Shown here piece by piece: positions 1 through 9,442 of a stretch of 64,000 nucleotides of DNA (positions are counted from its first letter, which is position 1; each line of letters starts with the position of its first letter). Position numbers and translations under genes: made by a program. The DNA comes from Microvirga aerophila (lineage in GTDB: Bacteria; Pseudomonadota; Alphaproteobacteria; Rhizobiales; Beijerinckiaceae): the NCBI RefSeq assembly GCF_003332305.1, contig NZ_QOIO01000002.1, positions 1-64,000 of the forward strand. The letters run 5' to 3'. The notes under the pieces were generated by a model. It worked only from the letters and a program-made list of their open reading frames with translations, was not told where the DNA came from and searched no databases.

Positions 1-177
1 ATCGCGCAGCATTCGGCTACCTGCGAACGGAAACTCCAGATGCAACTCGTCCATCCGCCGCATCAGAACCAGGTCAGCTGCTGAGACGGGCTGCGGGCGA
101 TAGTAAAGGCTGCCCCGGCTGATCCCGAGTGCCTCGGCCTGCCGGATCAGCGGCAGGGCATGCGAGCGGTCGATCAT
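1..177 (-). CDS. IS3-family transposase OrfB, N-terminal fragment (cut by window edge)
   Basis: Reading the minus strand from an ATG at 175-177 gives 59 codons that run off the window edge. The start (MIDRSHALPLIRQAEALGIS, then GSLYYRP) is the characteristic N-terminus of IS3-family OrfB, the DDE integrase subunit. The start overlaps the stop of the upstream OrfA by four bases (ATGA), so translation is probably coupled rather than dependent only on frameshifting. The catalytic DDE residues would lie outside the window, so activity cannot be judged. Confidence 0.8.
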   Translation of the reverse strand, partial: MIDRSHALPLIRQAEALGISRGSLYYRPQPVSAADLVLMRRMDELHLEFPFAGSRMLRD

Positions 178-485
178 CGCTTTGCGCTCGGCCACACTCC
201 GGCTTTGCCGAGCGCGTGTTCTAAAAAATCATTGGCCAGGGTCAGCTCGCCGATCTTGGCATGCAGCGTCTTCACATCCACGGATGGGTTTGCGGCTGCA
301 GCCTTCTCGGCCCCGAACACGTTGGCCGCCCCGCCGAGGAGCTGCGCCTTCCACTGGGTGATCTGGTTGGGATGGACATCGAACTGCTGGGCCAACTCGG
401 TCAGGGTCTTCTCTCCCTTCACAGCGGCAAAGGCCACTTTGGCCTTGAAGGCCGGAGAGTGGTTCCGGCGCGGTCTCTTGCTCAT
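174..485 (-). CDS. IS3-family transposase OrfA
   Basis: A 103-residue helix-turn-helix protein of the IS3 OrfA type (transposase IS3/IS911 family). Seen directly: an N-terminal basic HTH segment (SKRPRRNHSPAFKAKVAFAA, then a recognition helix in DVHPNQITQWK), followed by a C-terminal leucine-zipper-like region that in this family mediates OrfA-OrfB assembly. The ATG at 485 is preceded by AGGAG at good spacing. OrfB overlaps its stop by 4 bp. The copy looks intact on this side. The element's outer inverted repeat should lie near 545-570, but no clear end can be assigned without the other terminus. Confidence 0.85.
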   Translation of the reverse strand: MSKRPRRNHSPAFKAKVAFAAVKGEKTLTELAQQFDVHPNQITQWKAQLLGGAANVFGAEKAAAANPSVDVKTLHAKIGELTLANDFLEHALGKAGVWPSAKR

Positions 486-649
486 CGTTTCTCCTGTTCG
501 GCAGCCATTCTGGCCGCAATCAGGCAGAAACTCCACTGATCCCACTGTCTAAATTTCCCGAGCCAGCTCTTAACGTGGATCGCGCGTTCGCGCTTACCAG
601 CAGCCGCCCCAGCCGCAGTAATAACTTGGACGCGCCGCAGCTGCGCCGA

Positions 650-880
650 TCACCGCACGCCGATGACGCCGACGGCTGCGCCGGCGGCCGCCTGGTTGGC
701 GGCGTTCGACTGCGCGACGTTGTTGCGGTAACCAGCATTGACGCAGCGCTGGTACTGCCTTGAGCTGGGCTTCAGGCCAGTCTCCATGCAGACGGATTCC
801 GCATTGACCATGGATTGCTCGGCGGTCTGGCAGCCTGCGAGAACGAGAGCCGCGGCCCCGATGACGATTGCAAGACGCAT
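650..880 (-). CDS. small outer-membrane-type lipoprotein, unknown function
   Basis: A 76-residue protein with a lipoprotein signal peptide (MRLAIVIGAAALVLAGC); the lipobox LAGC predicts lipidation at Cys17 and export. Two further cysteines in the mature part (SVCMETG and QRCVNAG) could form a disulfide. The C-terminus is Ala/Gly/Asn-rich. The ATG at 880 was preferred to upstream in-frame starts because it follows AGGGA and begins the signal peptide exactly. The gene is divergent from icd, and a 26-bp palindrome lies 80 bp upstream. Similar short Cys-containing lipoproteins occur in rhizobia, but I do not recognise a named family. Confidence 0.65.
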   Translation of the reverse strand: MRLAIVIGAAALVLAGCQTAEQSMVNAESVCMETGLKPSSRQYQRCVNAGYRNNVAQSNAANQAAAGAAVGVIGVR

Positions 881-959
881 GTGTGTCCCTGTTAGTTTAT
901 GTGTTGCCTCACACCGGCGACGGCTCCAGAGCGGATTTCCCTCATGGGATAGCCGGATA

Positions 960-985
960 TGCAATAATGTTATTACATTATTGCA
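960..985. promoter_or_regulatory. 26-bp operator-like palindrome
   Basis: Perfect 11-bp arms TGCAATAATGT and ACATTATTGCA surround a 4-nt TATT centre. The site is AT-rich in a GC-rich background, has no T-run, and lies 80 bp upstream of the lipoprotein start and about 400 bp before icd. This is the form of a dimeric repressor operator. The ATAATG/CATTAT core loosely recalls Fur-superfamily boxes, but the regulator is unknown. Confidence 0.6.
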
Positions 986-1250
986 AAATGGGTGCCTAGA
1001 GGATTCTGGTCGGCAGGACACTATATCGTGGACACAAGGTGTTCCGGCGCACGTGATATCGGGAGTATGGCAGCCACTGCCAGTTCGCTTTTTAGTGCTC
1101 CACCCTGCGTCAAGCCCGCAAAATGCTGGGCAGCAGCCAAAAATCGCCTGAAGTCAGCCTAGCGCGTCGTGCGAAACTGAAGGCCCGCATTGGCGAAAAG
1201 TGGACTCGTTTTTCCGCTCCGGTTGCGCCTGTTTGAATTGAGCATCATAG

Positions 1251-1289
1251 AGCATTTCAAAAGTGGCTTCCGCTTTTGGAGCCGATGCT
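1251..1289. repeat. REP-like hairpin
   Basis: An outer stem AGCAT/ATGCT and an inner 9-bp stem CAAAAGTGG/CCGCTTTTG (one G-T pair) form a nested hairpin in the leader region before icd. It resembles degenerate intergenic repeats common in rhizobial genomes. There is no T-run. Confidence 0.4.
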
Positions 1290-1389
1290 AAAGTCCCACC
1301 TTCCCCCGTGGCTCCAGTCGCGCTATAGGCGCGGCAGCAATTCTGCCATCCGGCAGGTGTTTCCCGCTCCAGAGCGTTAAGGTGAGATC

Positions 1390-2604
1390 ATGGCGAAGAT
1401 CAAGGTAGCCAACCCGGTCGTCGAACTCGACGGCGACGAGATGACCCGCATCATTTGGCACTTCATCAAGGACAAGCTGATCCACCCCTATCTCGACATC
1501 GACCTCAAGTACTATGACCTGTCGATCGAGAACCGCGACGCCACCAACGACCAGGTCACGGTCGATGCGGCGCACGCCATCCGCGAACATGGCGTCGGCG
1601 TCAAATGCGCCACCATCACGGCCGACGAGGGCCGCGTGCAGGAATTCGGCCTGAAGGAGATGTGGAAGTCACCCAACGGCACGATCCGCAACATCTTGGG
1701 CGGCGTGATCTTCCGCGAGCCGATCATCTGCAAGAACGTGCCGCGTCTCGTACCGGGCTGGACCCAGCCGATCATCGTCGGCCGCCATGCCTTCGGCGAC
1801 CAGTACAAGGCTACCGACTTCAAGGTGCCCGGCAAGGGCCGCCTGACGATCAAGTTCGAGGGCGATGACGGCACCGTCATCGAGAAGGAAGTGTTCAAGT
1901 TCCCCGAGGCGGGCGTGGCCATGGCCATGTACAACCTCGACGAATCGATCCGCGACTTCGCCCGCGCGTCGCTCAACTACGGCCTGAACCGCAAGTACCC
2001 GGTCTACCTGTCGACCAAGAACACCATCCTCAAGGCCTATGACGGACGCTTCAAGGACATCTTCGAGGAAGTTTACCAGACCGAGTTCAAGCAGAAGTTC
2101 GACGCGCTCGGCATCATCTACGAGCACCGGCTGATCGACGACATGGTGGCCTCGGCCCTGAAGTGGTCGGGCGGCTATGTGTGGGCGTGCAAAAACTACG
2201 ACGGCGACGTGCAATCCGACACCGTGGCGCAGGGCTTCGGCTCGCTGGGCCTGATGACCTCGGTGCTGATGACGCCGGACGGCAAAACCGTGGAGGCGGA
2301 AGCCGCCCACGGCACGGTGACGCGCCACTATCGCGAGCACCAGAAGGGCAAGGAGACCTCGACCAACTCGATCGCGTCGATCTTCGCCTGGACCCGTGGC
2401 CTCGCCCACCGGGCGAAGCTCGACGACAATGCCGAACTGGCGCGCTTCGCCGCAACTCTCGAGAAGGTGTGCGTCGACACGGTGGAATCCGGCTACATGA
2501 CCAAGGACCTGGCGCTCCTGGTCGGCGCTGAGCAGAAATGGCTCTCCACCACCGGCTTCCTCGACAAGATCGACGAGAACCTCAAGAAGGCCATGGCGGC
2601 CTAA
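1390..2604 (+). CDS. icd: NADP-dependent isocitrate dehydrogenase
   Basis: A 404-residue enzyme of the eukaryote-like homodimeric isocitrate dehydrogenase class, the usual form in Alphaproteobacteria. It oxidatively decarboxylates isocitrate to 2-oxoglutarate in the cytosolic TCA cycle and yields NADPH. Seen directly: the N-terminal block [16 protein letters not shown], the substrate region near [12 protein letters not shown], the metal-binding region [15 protein letters not shown], and [17 protein letters not shown] near the NADP site. The length matches the family. The ATG at 1390 follows AAGGTGAG. It is a single-gene unit closed by a strong terminator at 2635. Confidence 0.97.
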   Translation: MAKIKVANPVVELDGDEMTRIIWHFIKDKLIHPYLDIDLKYYDLSIENRDATNDQVTVDAAHAIREHGVGVKCATITADEGRVQEFGLKEMWKSPNGTIRNILGGVIFREPIICKNVPRLVPGWTQPIIVGRHAFGDQYKATDFKVPGKGRLTIKFEGDDGTVIEKEVFKFPEAGVAMAMYNLDESIRDFARASLNYGLNRKYPVYLSTKNTILKAYDGRFKDIFEEVYQTEFKQKFDALGIIYEHRLIDDMVASALKWSGGYVWACKNYDGDVQSDTVAQGFGSLGLMTSVLMTPDGKTVEAEAAHGTVTRHYREHQKGKETSTNSIASIFAWTRGLAHRAKLDDNAELARFAATLEKVCVDTVESGYMTKDLALLVGAEQKWLSTTGFLDKIDENLKKAMAA

Positions 2605-2634
2605 GGCCAGCCTGCTTCAATTGCGACTGATGAG

Positions 2635-2661
2635 AAAGCCCGGCTCGATGCCGGGCTTTTT
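2635..2661 (+). terminator. Rho-independent terminator of icd
   Basis: Perfect 10-bp stem AAAGCCCGGC/GCCGGGCTTT with a 5-nt loop followed by TT, 31 bp after the icd stop. Confidence 0.85.
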
Positions 2662-2840
2662 CCATATGCGAGGGGTCCCGACCAGCGGAAGGAATGGCCG
2701 GACGGCCGGCTTTCCATGGAAGCGTTGTGGCTCTTACTATCCACAAGAGGGATTGGCCTCATTCGGCCACGAATGTAACCCTCCGCTACCGCAGTCTAAC
2801 GATGCAACCGATTATTCGGCTCGAGCTGGGTGCTTCTCCC

Positions 2841-3464
2841 ATGGACATTATCGATCTCAAAGCTGTGCGAGATGCGAAATACTCCAAGACCCCATACGAT
2901 TTTATTCTTGGGTCCGACTTTCTGCGAGCCGATGCCATTGCCGACGTGCGGCGGGACTTCCCGTCGATCGCTAAGCCGGGCTACTTGACCGTCGACGAAG
3001 TCGATCTCCATGGTCGTTTCAAGGCTCTCATCGACGAGCTCGAAGGGCCTGAGCTGACCGAGGAGCTATCCTCCAAGTTCGGCCGGGATCTCCACCAGTT
3101 CCCACGGCTGACGACCATCATGAAGCGCTCGCAGCCTAAATACGGTGCAATCCATACCGATGGCCCTTCGAAGATCATGACCATGCTGGTTTATATGAAC
3201 GACGACTGGCAGCAGGATGACGGAGGCAGGCTGCGGGTTCTTTACGACGACAAGAAGTACGAGCCCTATGCGGTCGAGGTGCCTCCCACCATGGGCACCA
3301 TGTTCGCCTTTCTACGCTCGGATAATTCCTGGCATGGCCACAGGCCTTTTGTCGGTGAGCGTCGGGTCGTTCAGGTTGCCTGGGTCAAAAGCCAGGCCGA
3401 TGTGGAGCGCAAGAAAAAGCACAATAAGGTCGCCCAGTTTTTGAAGGGCATCTTCAAACGCTGA
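2841..3464 (+). CDS. 2-oxoglutarate/Fe(II)-dependent oxygenase family protein
   Basis: A 207-residue protein with the double-stranded beta-helix signature of 2OG-Fe(II) dioxygenases (prolyl 4-hydroxylase-like). Visible ligands are HTD in AIHTDGPSK (His and Asp), a distal His in SWHGHRPF, and the 2OG-anchoring Arg in GERRVVQVAW. The segment LVYMNDDW...DGGRLRVL is typical of the fold. No signal peptide is present, so it should be cytosolic. The substrate cannot be deduced; relatives occur in polysaccharide or secondary-metabolite loci. The ATG at 2841 gives the family-like N-terminus, although its ribosome site is weak; an ATG at 2802 is possible. Confidence 0.75.
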   Translation: MDIIDLKAVRDAKYSKTPYDFILGSDFLRADAIADVRRDFPSIAKPGYLTVDEVDLHGRFKALIDELEGPELTEELSSKFGRDLHQFPRLTTIMKRSQPKYGAIHTDGPSKIMTMLVYMNDDWQQDDGGRLRVLYDDKKYEPYAVEVPPTMGTMFAFLRSDNSWHGHRPFVGERRVVQVAWVKSQADVERKKKHNKVAQFLKGIFKR

Positions 3465-4162
3465 AGCCTGGGCTTGTGTGAAAGCCGTGCCTCGCATCCG
3501 CGAGGCACATCCAGCGAAGCACCTTGGGCAAGGGTGCCCCACATAGCGCAAGGGCTTCAACCAGCGCTACCGTGAGCTGCCCAGCCGTCCTGATCGGAAG
3601 CGACCCTAAACGACGGCACTCGATGCCGTTTCGGCGAAACACGACCATTCTCTTAATCAAGCGCGTTGCCCCTTTGGGCCATGACCCAGTTGCGAAGTGT
3701 TGGGTCAAAGGATTGGCTCTCGCGTCAACGGCGGTGGGTCGATCAAGGTTTTTCTTAACCGGAATGAGGCGCGTCGCGCGCTTCCAATCCGTGGGCAGAC
3801 AGATCAGCCCTGAGGCGACGAGGTTTTTCTATGGGTCAGCTACCGTAGTATAGCGTTTTCGCACCAGAGTCACTTCGACGATGACCCCTTAAGCCCTTAT
3901 GAATATGGCTTGAATTAATAGATACAGATGACAACCAAAGTAAGATAACTTTTAAAAATCGTATTAAGTAAATAGTATTGATTTATTTATTATATATACT
4001 ACCAAGGTATTACCACTATGGCCTATTTGGTAGTGAAAAACTTCTTACGGCTAAGGCAATAATTCTATTAATTACCTTTTTCTGGTCACTTTCTCTCAAA
4101 CTCTGGTCACTTTCTGTGAACAGGTTCCCAGCCAATCCAATAAGGGAAGAAGGGGAAGATAC
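3465..4162. other. long intergenic region with AT-rich island
   Basis: About 700 bp without a supported gene. A 9-bp hairpin (3487-3508, GTGCCTCGC/GCGAGGCAC) follows the oxygenase gene but lacks a T-run. From about 3890 to 4130 the sequence becomes strongly AT-rich, unlike anything else in the window, and ends in two 14-bp direct repeats just before the next gene. Short frames in it show no family features. Confidence 0.6.
4081..4115. repeat. two 14-bp direct repeats, 21-bp period
   Basis: TCTGGTCACTTTCT occurs at 4081-4094 and again at 4102-4115, exactly 21 bp apart (two helical turns), 47 bp before the ATG at 4163. Phased direct repeats in this position are typical of activator or response-regulator sites. 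No known regulator motif is recognised. Confidence 0.55.
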
Positions 4163-4909
4163 ATGAATTTATTGGTGCTCGTGGAAAGGCTTTCAGCCGA
4201 CCCAATCGCAACATTGAAGTCGAGCCTGATCGCAGCTCATCTTTTTGGCCTCCTTCTTGGTGTCGGTGCGGCCACGTTGCTGGACCTGTTCATCGTCCGC
4301 TTCATGATCTTGGGCAAGGTGAGCAAGGAATACTGCAACGTCGTCGACTTTGCCTCGAAGATCGTGACGCTTGGCCTTCTGATACTCTGGGTGACCGGCA
4401 TCGGATTCCTGATCCACTACGCGCTGTTCGATCCCGTCAAACTGACGAACCAGAAGGTCTGGGCCAAGATCGCCATTGTGGTCGTCCTGACGCTCAACGG
4501 CATGTTCATCCACCGGACCGTTCTGCCGCTGATGCGCAACCGCATCGGTCGCAGCCTGTTCGACGGCATTACCCCGAGCCAGCGCTCGCTGCTGCTCGTA
4601 ACAGGGTCAATCTCAGCCACGTCGTGGTATGTGCCGCTCGTGCTGGGCGCATTCCCCCAGCTCAACTTCCTGCCCGCATGGCCCATCCTGCTGGCCTATA
4701 TGCTCCTGCTGACGACAGCCATCGTGGTGACACACGGTCTTGCCCGGGTGGTCATCCCATCCATGCCGATGGTGATGATCTCCCAGGACGAGTACGACGT
4801 CCTCGTGACCCGTGCCGCGCGCTCTCAGATGCCCAGCTTTGTCGGCTTTCCGTCATCTGGAAATTCTCTCTTCGGCCCGGCTCTCAGAAGCTCAAGTGCA
4901 TACGCCTAG
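4163..4909 (+). CDS. integral membrane protein, unknown function
   Basis: A 248-residue protein with about five to six hydrophobic segments (for example HLFGLLLGVGAATLLDLFIVRFMI, IVTLGLLILWVTGIGFLIHYAL, IAIVVVLTLNGMFIHRTVL and PILLAYMLLLTTAIVVTHGLA). The ATG at 4163 is preceded by AAGGGGAAG. His28 and other membrane-embedded histidines (for example HYAL and FIHRTV) could bind haem, but this is speculative. It is alone between two long non-coding stretches, with an AT-rich upstream region and phased direct repeats, so it is likely individually regulated. I do not recognise a named family. Confidence 0.65.
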   Translation: MNLLVLVERLSADPIATLKSSLIAAHLFGLLLGVGAATLLDLFIVRFMILGKVSKEYCNVVDFASKIVTLGLLILWVTGIGFLIHYALFDPVKLTNQKVWAKIAIVVVLTLNGMFIHRTVLPLMRNRIGRSLFDGITPSQRSLLLVTGSISATSWYVPLVLGAFPQLNFLPAWPILLAYMLLLTTAIVVTHGLARVVIPSMPMVMISQDEYDVLVTRAARSQMPSFVGFPSSGNSLFGPALRSSSAYA

Positions 4910-5123
4910 ACGTCAGGCGCGCCGGTTTGCTGCTTTGGTTCACAATCGGCATGGACGCGATGCAACCCTGTCGAATGGGTGAAATCCTTGGGGAGTAGCT
5001 TCAAACGTTCCACCTTCAACACTGAAGAGGCCCTGGCCGAGAGCTTCCTCTTCTTGGCCAGGGCGTTGCCGTCTTGCGCGAACCACCCATAGAATGACGC
5101 ATCAATGTTCCATGGAGGCAGAC

Positions 5124-5591
5124 GTGAGCGAAGCAAAAGCTGATCCCGTTATGACCGGCGGCTGTCAGTGCGGCGCGGTTCGCTATGCGCTGATGTCGGA
5201 GCCGACGCACGCCAGCATCTGCCATTGCCGCATGTGCCAGAAGGCCTTCGGCAGTTACTTCGCGCCGCTGACCGGGGTGCCGAAGAAGGACCTTGTGTGG
5301 ACGAAAGGGAGCCTGAGCATCTTCAAGAGTTCGGAGGCGGTCGAGCGCGGCTTCTGCCGGGATTGCGGCACGCCTTTGACCTTCCGATATATCGAGCGCG
5401 ACCGCATCACCGTCTCGATCGGCAGCCTCGATGATCCCGGGCGCGTGCAGCCTGAGATTCAATACGGGATTGAAAGCAGGCTTCCCGCCTTCGAGACCCT
5501 GGACACGTTGCCGGGCGAGAAAACGGAAGATGGCGCGACGCCCGAGGAACTGGCTAGGATGCGCTCGCGCCAGCATCCGGACCACAATTGA
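5124..5591 (+). CDS. GFA-family (glutathione-dependent formaldehyde-activating enzyme-like) zinc protein
   Basis: A 155-residue member of the GFA/CENP-V fold. The zinc ligands are visible: the CxC in GGCQCGAVRY, the CHCRMCQ cluster, and FCRDCGTPL near the middle. Gfa-type proteins were named for glutathione-formaldehyde adduct formation, but most paralogues have no proven activity, so the reaction is left open. GTG at 5124 was chosen because GGAGG sits seven bases upstream; an upstream ATG at 5094 has no ribosome site. A hairpin (5030-5064, GCCCTGGCC/GGCCAGGGC) lies in the leader. It appears monocistronic. Confidence 0.85.
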   Translation: MSEAKADPVMTGGCQCGAVRYALMSEPTHASICHCRMCQKAFGSYFAPLTGVPKKDLVWTKGSLSIFKSSEAVERGFCRDCGTPLTFRYIERDRITVSIGSLDDPGRVQPEIQYGIESRLPAFETLDTLPGEKTEDGATPEELARMRSRQHPDHN

Positions 5592-5658
5592 GGATCATCA
5601 GGTAAGGCAAGGCGGCCCTTACCGGCGGGAGGTCGAATGAGCGTGGGTCGACGATCTC

Positions 5659-5679
5659 TCCTCCCCTTTGCGGGGAGGA
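5659..5679. repeat. REP-type palindrome
   Basis: TCCTCCCC-TTTGC-GGGGAGGA, a perfect 8-bp stem between convergent genes. A related imperfect copy is at 58053-58077. This belongs to the CTCCCC...GGGGAG intergenic repeats common in Rhizobiales. Confidence 0.55.
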
Positions 5680-5843
5680 AGTGGAGGTGGGGGTCGTCAA
5701 GTCAGAGCGCTGTGCTTCATTGTTGAAGTGCAAGGCTCTGTTACAGCCTCACCTCATCGTCTCTCAATCGGCTGCGAGACGCAGCCACCCTCCCTGCCGT
5801 CCCAAACTGGACAACTACAAGGGAGCGGGAGAAGGCGCATTGC

Positions 5844-8492
5844 TCAAGCCGCCGCCATTGCGGCCTCGATCGCCGCCAGGGCAGCTTCCGCCTGCGCGCC
5901 GTCGGGACCGCCCGCCTGGGCCATGTCGCGGCGGCCGCCGCCGCCCTTGCCGCCGAGCTTCTCGGAACCGATGCGCACGAGCGCAACCGCGTCGAGTTTC
6001 TGCGTCAGGTCCTCGGTGACGCCGACCACGATGCCGGCCTTGCCATCCTCGGCCACGCCCACGATGGCGACCACCCCGGACCCAATGCGGCGCTTGCCCT
6101 CGTCGGCGAGGCTCTTCAAATCCTTCATCTCGACGCCGGACACCGAGCGCGCCATGAGCTTGACGCCGCCCACGTCGCGGATCGGCTCCTCGCCGCCCCC
6201 ACCACCGCCCATGGCGAGCTTGCGGCGGGCGTCCGAGAGGTCGCGCTCGAGCTTGCGGTTGCTTTCCAGGAGGGCGGCTAGACGATCGGCCGCCTCGTCA
6301 ACGGGGGTCTTCAGCAGGCCGGCCATCTGGCGCAACTTGCGGCTTTCCTCCGTCAGGTACCGCCTTGCGGCTTCACCAGTCATGGCCTCGATCCGGCGCA
6401 CGCCCGCCGCCACCGCGCCTTCGTTGACGATGGTGATGAGGCCGATATCGCCGGTGCGGTTGACATGGGTGCCGCCGCAGAGCTCGATCGAGAAGGTCTT
6501 GTTGCCCTCGGCCTTACCCATGGACACGACACGCACCTCGTCGCCGTATTTTTCGCCAAACAGCGCACGCGCTCCCGACTCGATGGCCTCATCGACCGCC
6601 ATGAGCTTGGTTACGACAGGCTCGTTCTGCAGGAGCACCGCGTTTGCCGTGTCCTCGACCACCTGAAGCTCTTCGTCGTTGATCGGCTTCGGATGGCTGA
6701 AGTCGAAGCGAAGGCGATCTTGTGCGACGAGCGAACCTTTCTGAGCGATGTGATCGCCCAGCACCTGACGCAGCGCCTCGTGCAGGAGGTGCGTAGCCGA
6801 ATGGTTGGAGCGAACGGCTGAGCGGCGTTCGTGATCGACTTGCAGTTCGAGCGCCTGATTGAGCTTCAGCGTCCCATGTTCGACCGTCACGTGGTGGACG
6901 AAGAGATCGCCGAGCTTCTTGTCCGTGCCAGTCACGCGAAGGCGCGCGCCCTCGCCCTTCATGATTCCGGTGTCGCCGACTTGACCGCCGGACTCGCCAT
7001 AGAATGGGGTCTGGTTGACGATCACGAGGCCGGTCTCGCCGGCATTCAGCTCCTGGACCTCCTGCCCGTCCTTCAGAAGCGCAAGCACGACACCCTCGGC
7101 GGTCTCGGTGTCGTAGCCGAGGAACTCAGTCGCGCCGACCCGTTCCTTGATGCCGAACCACACGGTCTCGGTCGCCGCCTCGCCGGAACCGGACCAAGCG
7201 GCCCGGGCCATCTCGCGCTGGCGCTCCATGGCGGCCTTGAACGCGTCCGTGTCGACGCCGATGCCGCGGGACCTCAACGCATCCTGCGTGAGATCGAGCG
7301 GGAAGCCGTATGTATCGTAGAGGGTGAAAGCCGTCTCGCCCGAGAGGTTCTGGCCTTTCTCAAGGGCGCGGGTCTCCTCGTCGAGGATCGACAGGCCGCG
7401 CTCCAGGGTTTTGCGGAAGCGGGTTTCCTCGAGGCGCAGGGTCTCGGTGATCAGCGGCTCGGCCCGGACCAGTTCCGGATACGCCTGGCCCATCTCCCGT
7501 ACGAGGGCAGGCACGAGGCGGTACATCAGCGGATCCTTGGAACCGAGCAGCTGCGCATGGCGCATGGCACGGCGCATGATGCGGCGGAGCACGTAGCCAC
7601 GGCCCTCGTTCGACGGCAGCACGCCGTCAGCTACCAAGAACGACGAGGCACGCAGGTGATCGGCGATGATTCGGTGCGAGGCTTTGCGGTCGCCCTCCGG
7701 CGCAATGCCGGTCGCATGCGCCACCGCCTCGATCAGGGTGCGGAACAGGTCGGTGTCGTAATTCGAATGCACGCCCTGGAGGATCGCCGACATGCGCTCG
7801 AGGCCCATGCCGGTATCGATGGAAGGCTTGGGCAGGGCGATCCGGTTGCCCGGCTCGATCTGCTCGTACTGCATGAAGACGAGGTTCCAGAACTCCAGGA
7901 ACCGGTCGCCGTCCTCGTCCGGGCTGCCGGGAGGGCCGCCCCACAGGGCCTCGCCTTGATCGATGAAGATTTCCGAGCACGGGCCGCAGGGGCCGGTGTC
8001 GCCCATCTGCCAGAAATTGTCCGAGGTCGGGATGCGAATAATCTTGGAATCCGAGAACCCGGCAATCCGCTTCCACAGATCAGCCGCCTCGTCGTCGTCA
8101 TGGTAGACGGTGACCAGCAGCCGGTCCTTGGTCAGGCCGTACTCCTTGGTGATCAGGTTCCAGGCGAGCTCGATGGCGGTTTCCTTGAAGTAATCGCCGA
8201 ACGAGAAGTTGCCCATCATCTCAAAGAAGGTGTGATGCCGGGCCGTATACCCCACATTGTCGAGATCATTGTGCTTGCCGCCGGCGCGGACGCATTTCTG
8301 CGCTGTCGTCGCCCGGGTATAGGGTCGCTTCTCGGCGCCCGTGAAGACGTTCTTGAACTGCACCATGCCGGCATTCGTGAACATCAGGGTCGGGTCGTTG
8401 CGCGGCACGAGAGGACTCGACGCGACGGCCTCGTGACCGTTCTTGGCGAAGTAATCGAGGAAGGTCGACCGGATTTCGTTGACGCCGCTCAT
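5844..8492 (-). CDS. alaS: alanyl-tRNA synthetase
   Basis: An 882-residue class II synthetase that charges tRNA-Ala. Domains in order: aminoacylation core with motif 1-3 segments ([33 protein letters not shown]), tRNA-recognition region, editing domain with the zinc-type HSATHLL and CGGTHV motifs, and a C-terminal DHHA1 domain with a Gly-rich stretch (GGGGGG then IRDVGGV). The length matches the family. The ATG at 8492 (MSGVNEIRS) aligns with the usual N-terminus; an in-frame upstream extension to 8606 has no family similarity. No T-box or other leader structure is apparent. Confidence 0.97.
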   Translation of the reverse strand: MSGVNEIRSTFLDYFAKNGHEAVASSPLVPRNDPTLMFTNAGMVQFKNVFTGAEKRPYTRATTAQKCVRAGGKHNDLDNVGYTARHHTFFEMMGNFSFGDYFKETAIELAWNLITKEYGLTKDRLLVTVYHDDDEAADLWKRIAGFSDSKIIRIPTSDNFWQMGDTGPCGPCSEIFIDQGEALWGGPPGSPDEDGDRFLEFWNLVFMQYEQIEPGNRIALPKPSIDTGMGLERMSAILQGVHSNYDTDLFRTLIEAVAHATGIAPEGDRKASHRIIADHLRASSFLVADGVLPSNEGRGYVLRRIMRRAMRHAQLLGSKDPLMYRLVPALVREMGQAYPELVRAEPLITETLRLEETRFRKTLERGLSILDEETRALEKGQNLSGETAFTLYDTYGFPLDLTQDALRSRGIGVDTDAFKAAMERQREMARAAWSGSGEAATETVWFGIKERVGATEFLGYDTETAEGVVLALLKDGQEVQELNAGETGLVIVNQTPFYGESGGQVGDTGIMKGEGARLRVTGTDKKLGDLFVHHVTVEHGTLKLNQALELQVDHERRSAVRSNHSATHLLHEALRQVLGDHIAQKGSLVAQDRLRFDFSHPKPINDEELQVVEDTANAVLLQNEPVVTKLMAVDEAIESGARALFGEKYGDEVRVVSMGKAEGNKTFSIELCGGTHVNRTGDIGLITIVNEGAVAAGVRRIEAMTGEAARRYLTEESRKLRQMAGLLKTPVDEAADRLAALLESNRKLERDLSDARRKLAMGGGGGGEEPIRDVGGVKLMARSVSGVEMKDLKSLADEGKRRIGSGVVAIVGVAEDGKAGIVVGVTEDLTQKLDAVALVRIGSEKLGGKGGGGRRDMAQAGGPDGAQAEAALAAIEAAMAAA

Positions 8493-8645
8493 GGGATTCT
8501 GGTGCTCGGATAAGGGCCGCCAGGGCCCGAAAAGGTGTTCATTCGTGGGCGGTTTTAGACGCCCAGGCTGAAACTGTCGAGGCGGCGTTTTGGGCCTTCT
8601 CTCCAAAGGTGCCTAGCCAGACCTACTCGCCCTCGAACGGCCTGC

Positions 8646-9296
8646 TTATCCCGCCGCCGATTTGCTCTGTTCGACCTTGTCCATGATGAACGCAATCAAA
8701 GCGTCGCGGCTGGGGTAAGCATTGAGGGCAGAATCCGGAATGCAGAAGACGCTCGCGGGCTTTGCCATGAGAACCCAGTGGCTTCCGATACGGCGGAAGG
8801 CGCTTGCTTTCTCCCAGAGTGTCAGCAACTCCGAAGTCGGGGTAGCGGCGAGGAGACCCCAATCTCCGACGATCAGTTCGCGTGCGGGCTCCTCGGAACT
8901 GAGCATGCCGAAAAGCACATGTTGGATGCGTTGGTTGTGAGCTCGGTAGTAAGCGTAAAGGAGACCGTAAAGTGTTGCGAAACAGCCCAGGCCGGCCATG
9001 ACGAAGCCGTGGGTGCCAAGATGAAAAGCAGCGCCTATGCGGGCGCTTCCAGCGTACATGAACACATAGGTCTGGAGATAAATCAGGCCCATAGAAACTG
9101 GCAGTACGAAGAGGCAGACCATCAGCAGGACAGTCTTCAGTCGCCACGACAAAGTCTGACGAACCAGCATTTTAGACAGGATCGAGCGGTTCAGACGATA
9201 GGTTTCGTAGCCGATACCTGGCAGAGGCAGTACCCAATGGATCGTGCCGACCTCATTGGCCAATGACTTTCGCGCGGTCTGATCCCCCTGTCCCAT
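8646..9296 (-). CDS. YcxB-like family membrane protein
   Basis: A 216-residue protein with two adjacent membrane segments at about residues 55-80 (TVLLMVCLFVLPVSMGLIYLQTYVFM) and 93-115, then a cytosolic C-terminal domain. That domain's pattern (GDWGLLAAT...FRRIGSHWVLMAKPASVFCIPDSAL) resembles the YcxB/PH-like domain that ends in an 'iiP.saf' strand. The function of the family is unknown. The start at 9296 follows AAGGGCAGG. It lies between recA and alaS on the same strand but is separated from recA by a terminator, so it probably has its own promoter. Confidence 0.55.
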   Translation of the reverse strand: MGQGDQTARKSLANEVGTIHWVLPLPGIGYETYRLNRSILSKMLVRQTLSWRLKTVLLMVCLFVLPVSMGLIYLQTYVFMYAGSARIGAAFHLGTHGFVMAGLGCFATLYGLLYAYYRAHNQRIQHVLFGMLSSEEPARELIVGDWGLLAATPTSELLTLWEKASAFRRIGSHWVLMAKPASVFCIPDSALNAYPSRDALIAFIMDKVEQSKSAAG

Positions 9297-9380
9297 AACC
9301 TGCCCTTACGCACCAATGCTGGGACTTCTTACACCAACCGCTCCGATGATGAAACTTTATTTCGATACGCTTCATATATG

Positions 9381-9411
9381 AAAAGACCGCCGCGATTCCT
9401 CGCGACGGCCT
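9381..9411 (-). terminator. Rho-independent terminator of recA
   Basis: On the minus strand GGCCGTCGCGA-GGAA-TCGCGGCGGTC forms an 11-bp stem with mismatch or wobble positions, followed by TTTTC, about 30 bp after the recA stop. Confidence 0.7.
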
Positions 9412-9442
9412 GTTCTTTGCCCTTGAAGGAGAGCAAAACTCG

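Larger units (their letters stand above)
881..1389. other. intergenic region between lipoprotein and icd
   Basis: About 500 bp without a convincing gene. It holds the 26-bp palindrome at 960-985, a REP-like hairpin near 1251-1289 and the icd leader. Short open frames here have no recognisable motif or ribosome-binding site. Confidence 0.6.

Noticed and set aside
545-570. Terminal inverted repeat of the IS3 element
   Set aside because: A plausible TG-starting end lies near 566 on the minus strand, but without the opposite terminus it cannot be verified.
960-985. Palindrome as a Zur or classic Fur box
   Set aside because: Its half-site spacing (4-nt centre) does not match the Zur consensus, and the core differs from the standard Fur box; reported instead as unassigned.
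3978-4166. 62-codon AT-rich frame ending in an ATGA overlap with the membrane gene
   Set aside because: The start would be TTG without a ribosome site, and the composition matches AT-rich non-coding DNA, although a coupled leader peptide cannot be ruled out.
6831-8513. 560-codon open frame on the plus strand opposite alaS
   Set aside because: It is antisense to the clear alaS gene and reads as low-complexity residues typical of GC-rich shadow frames, with no domain.
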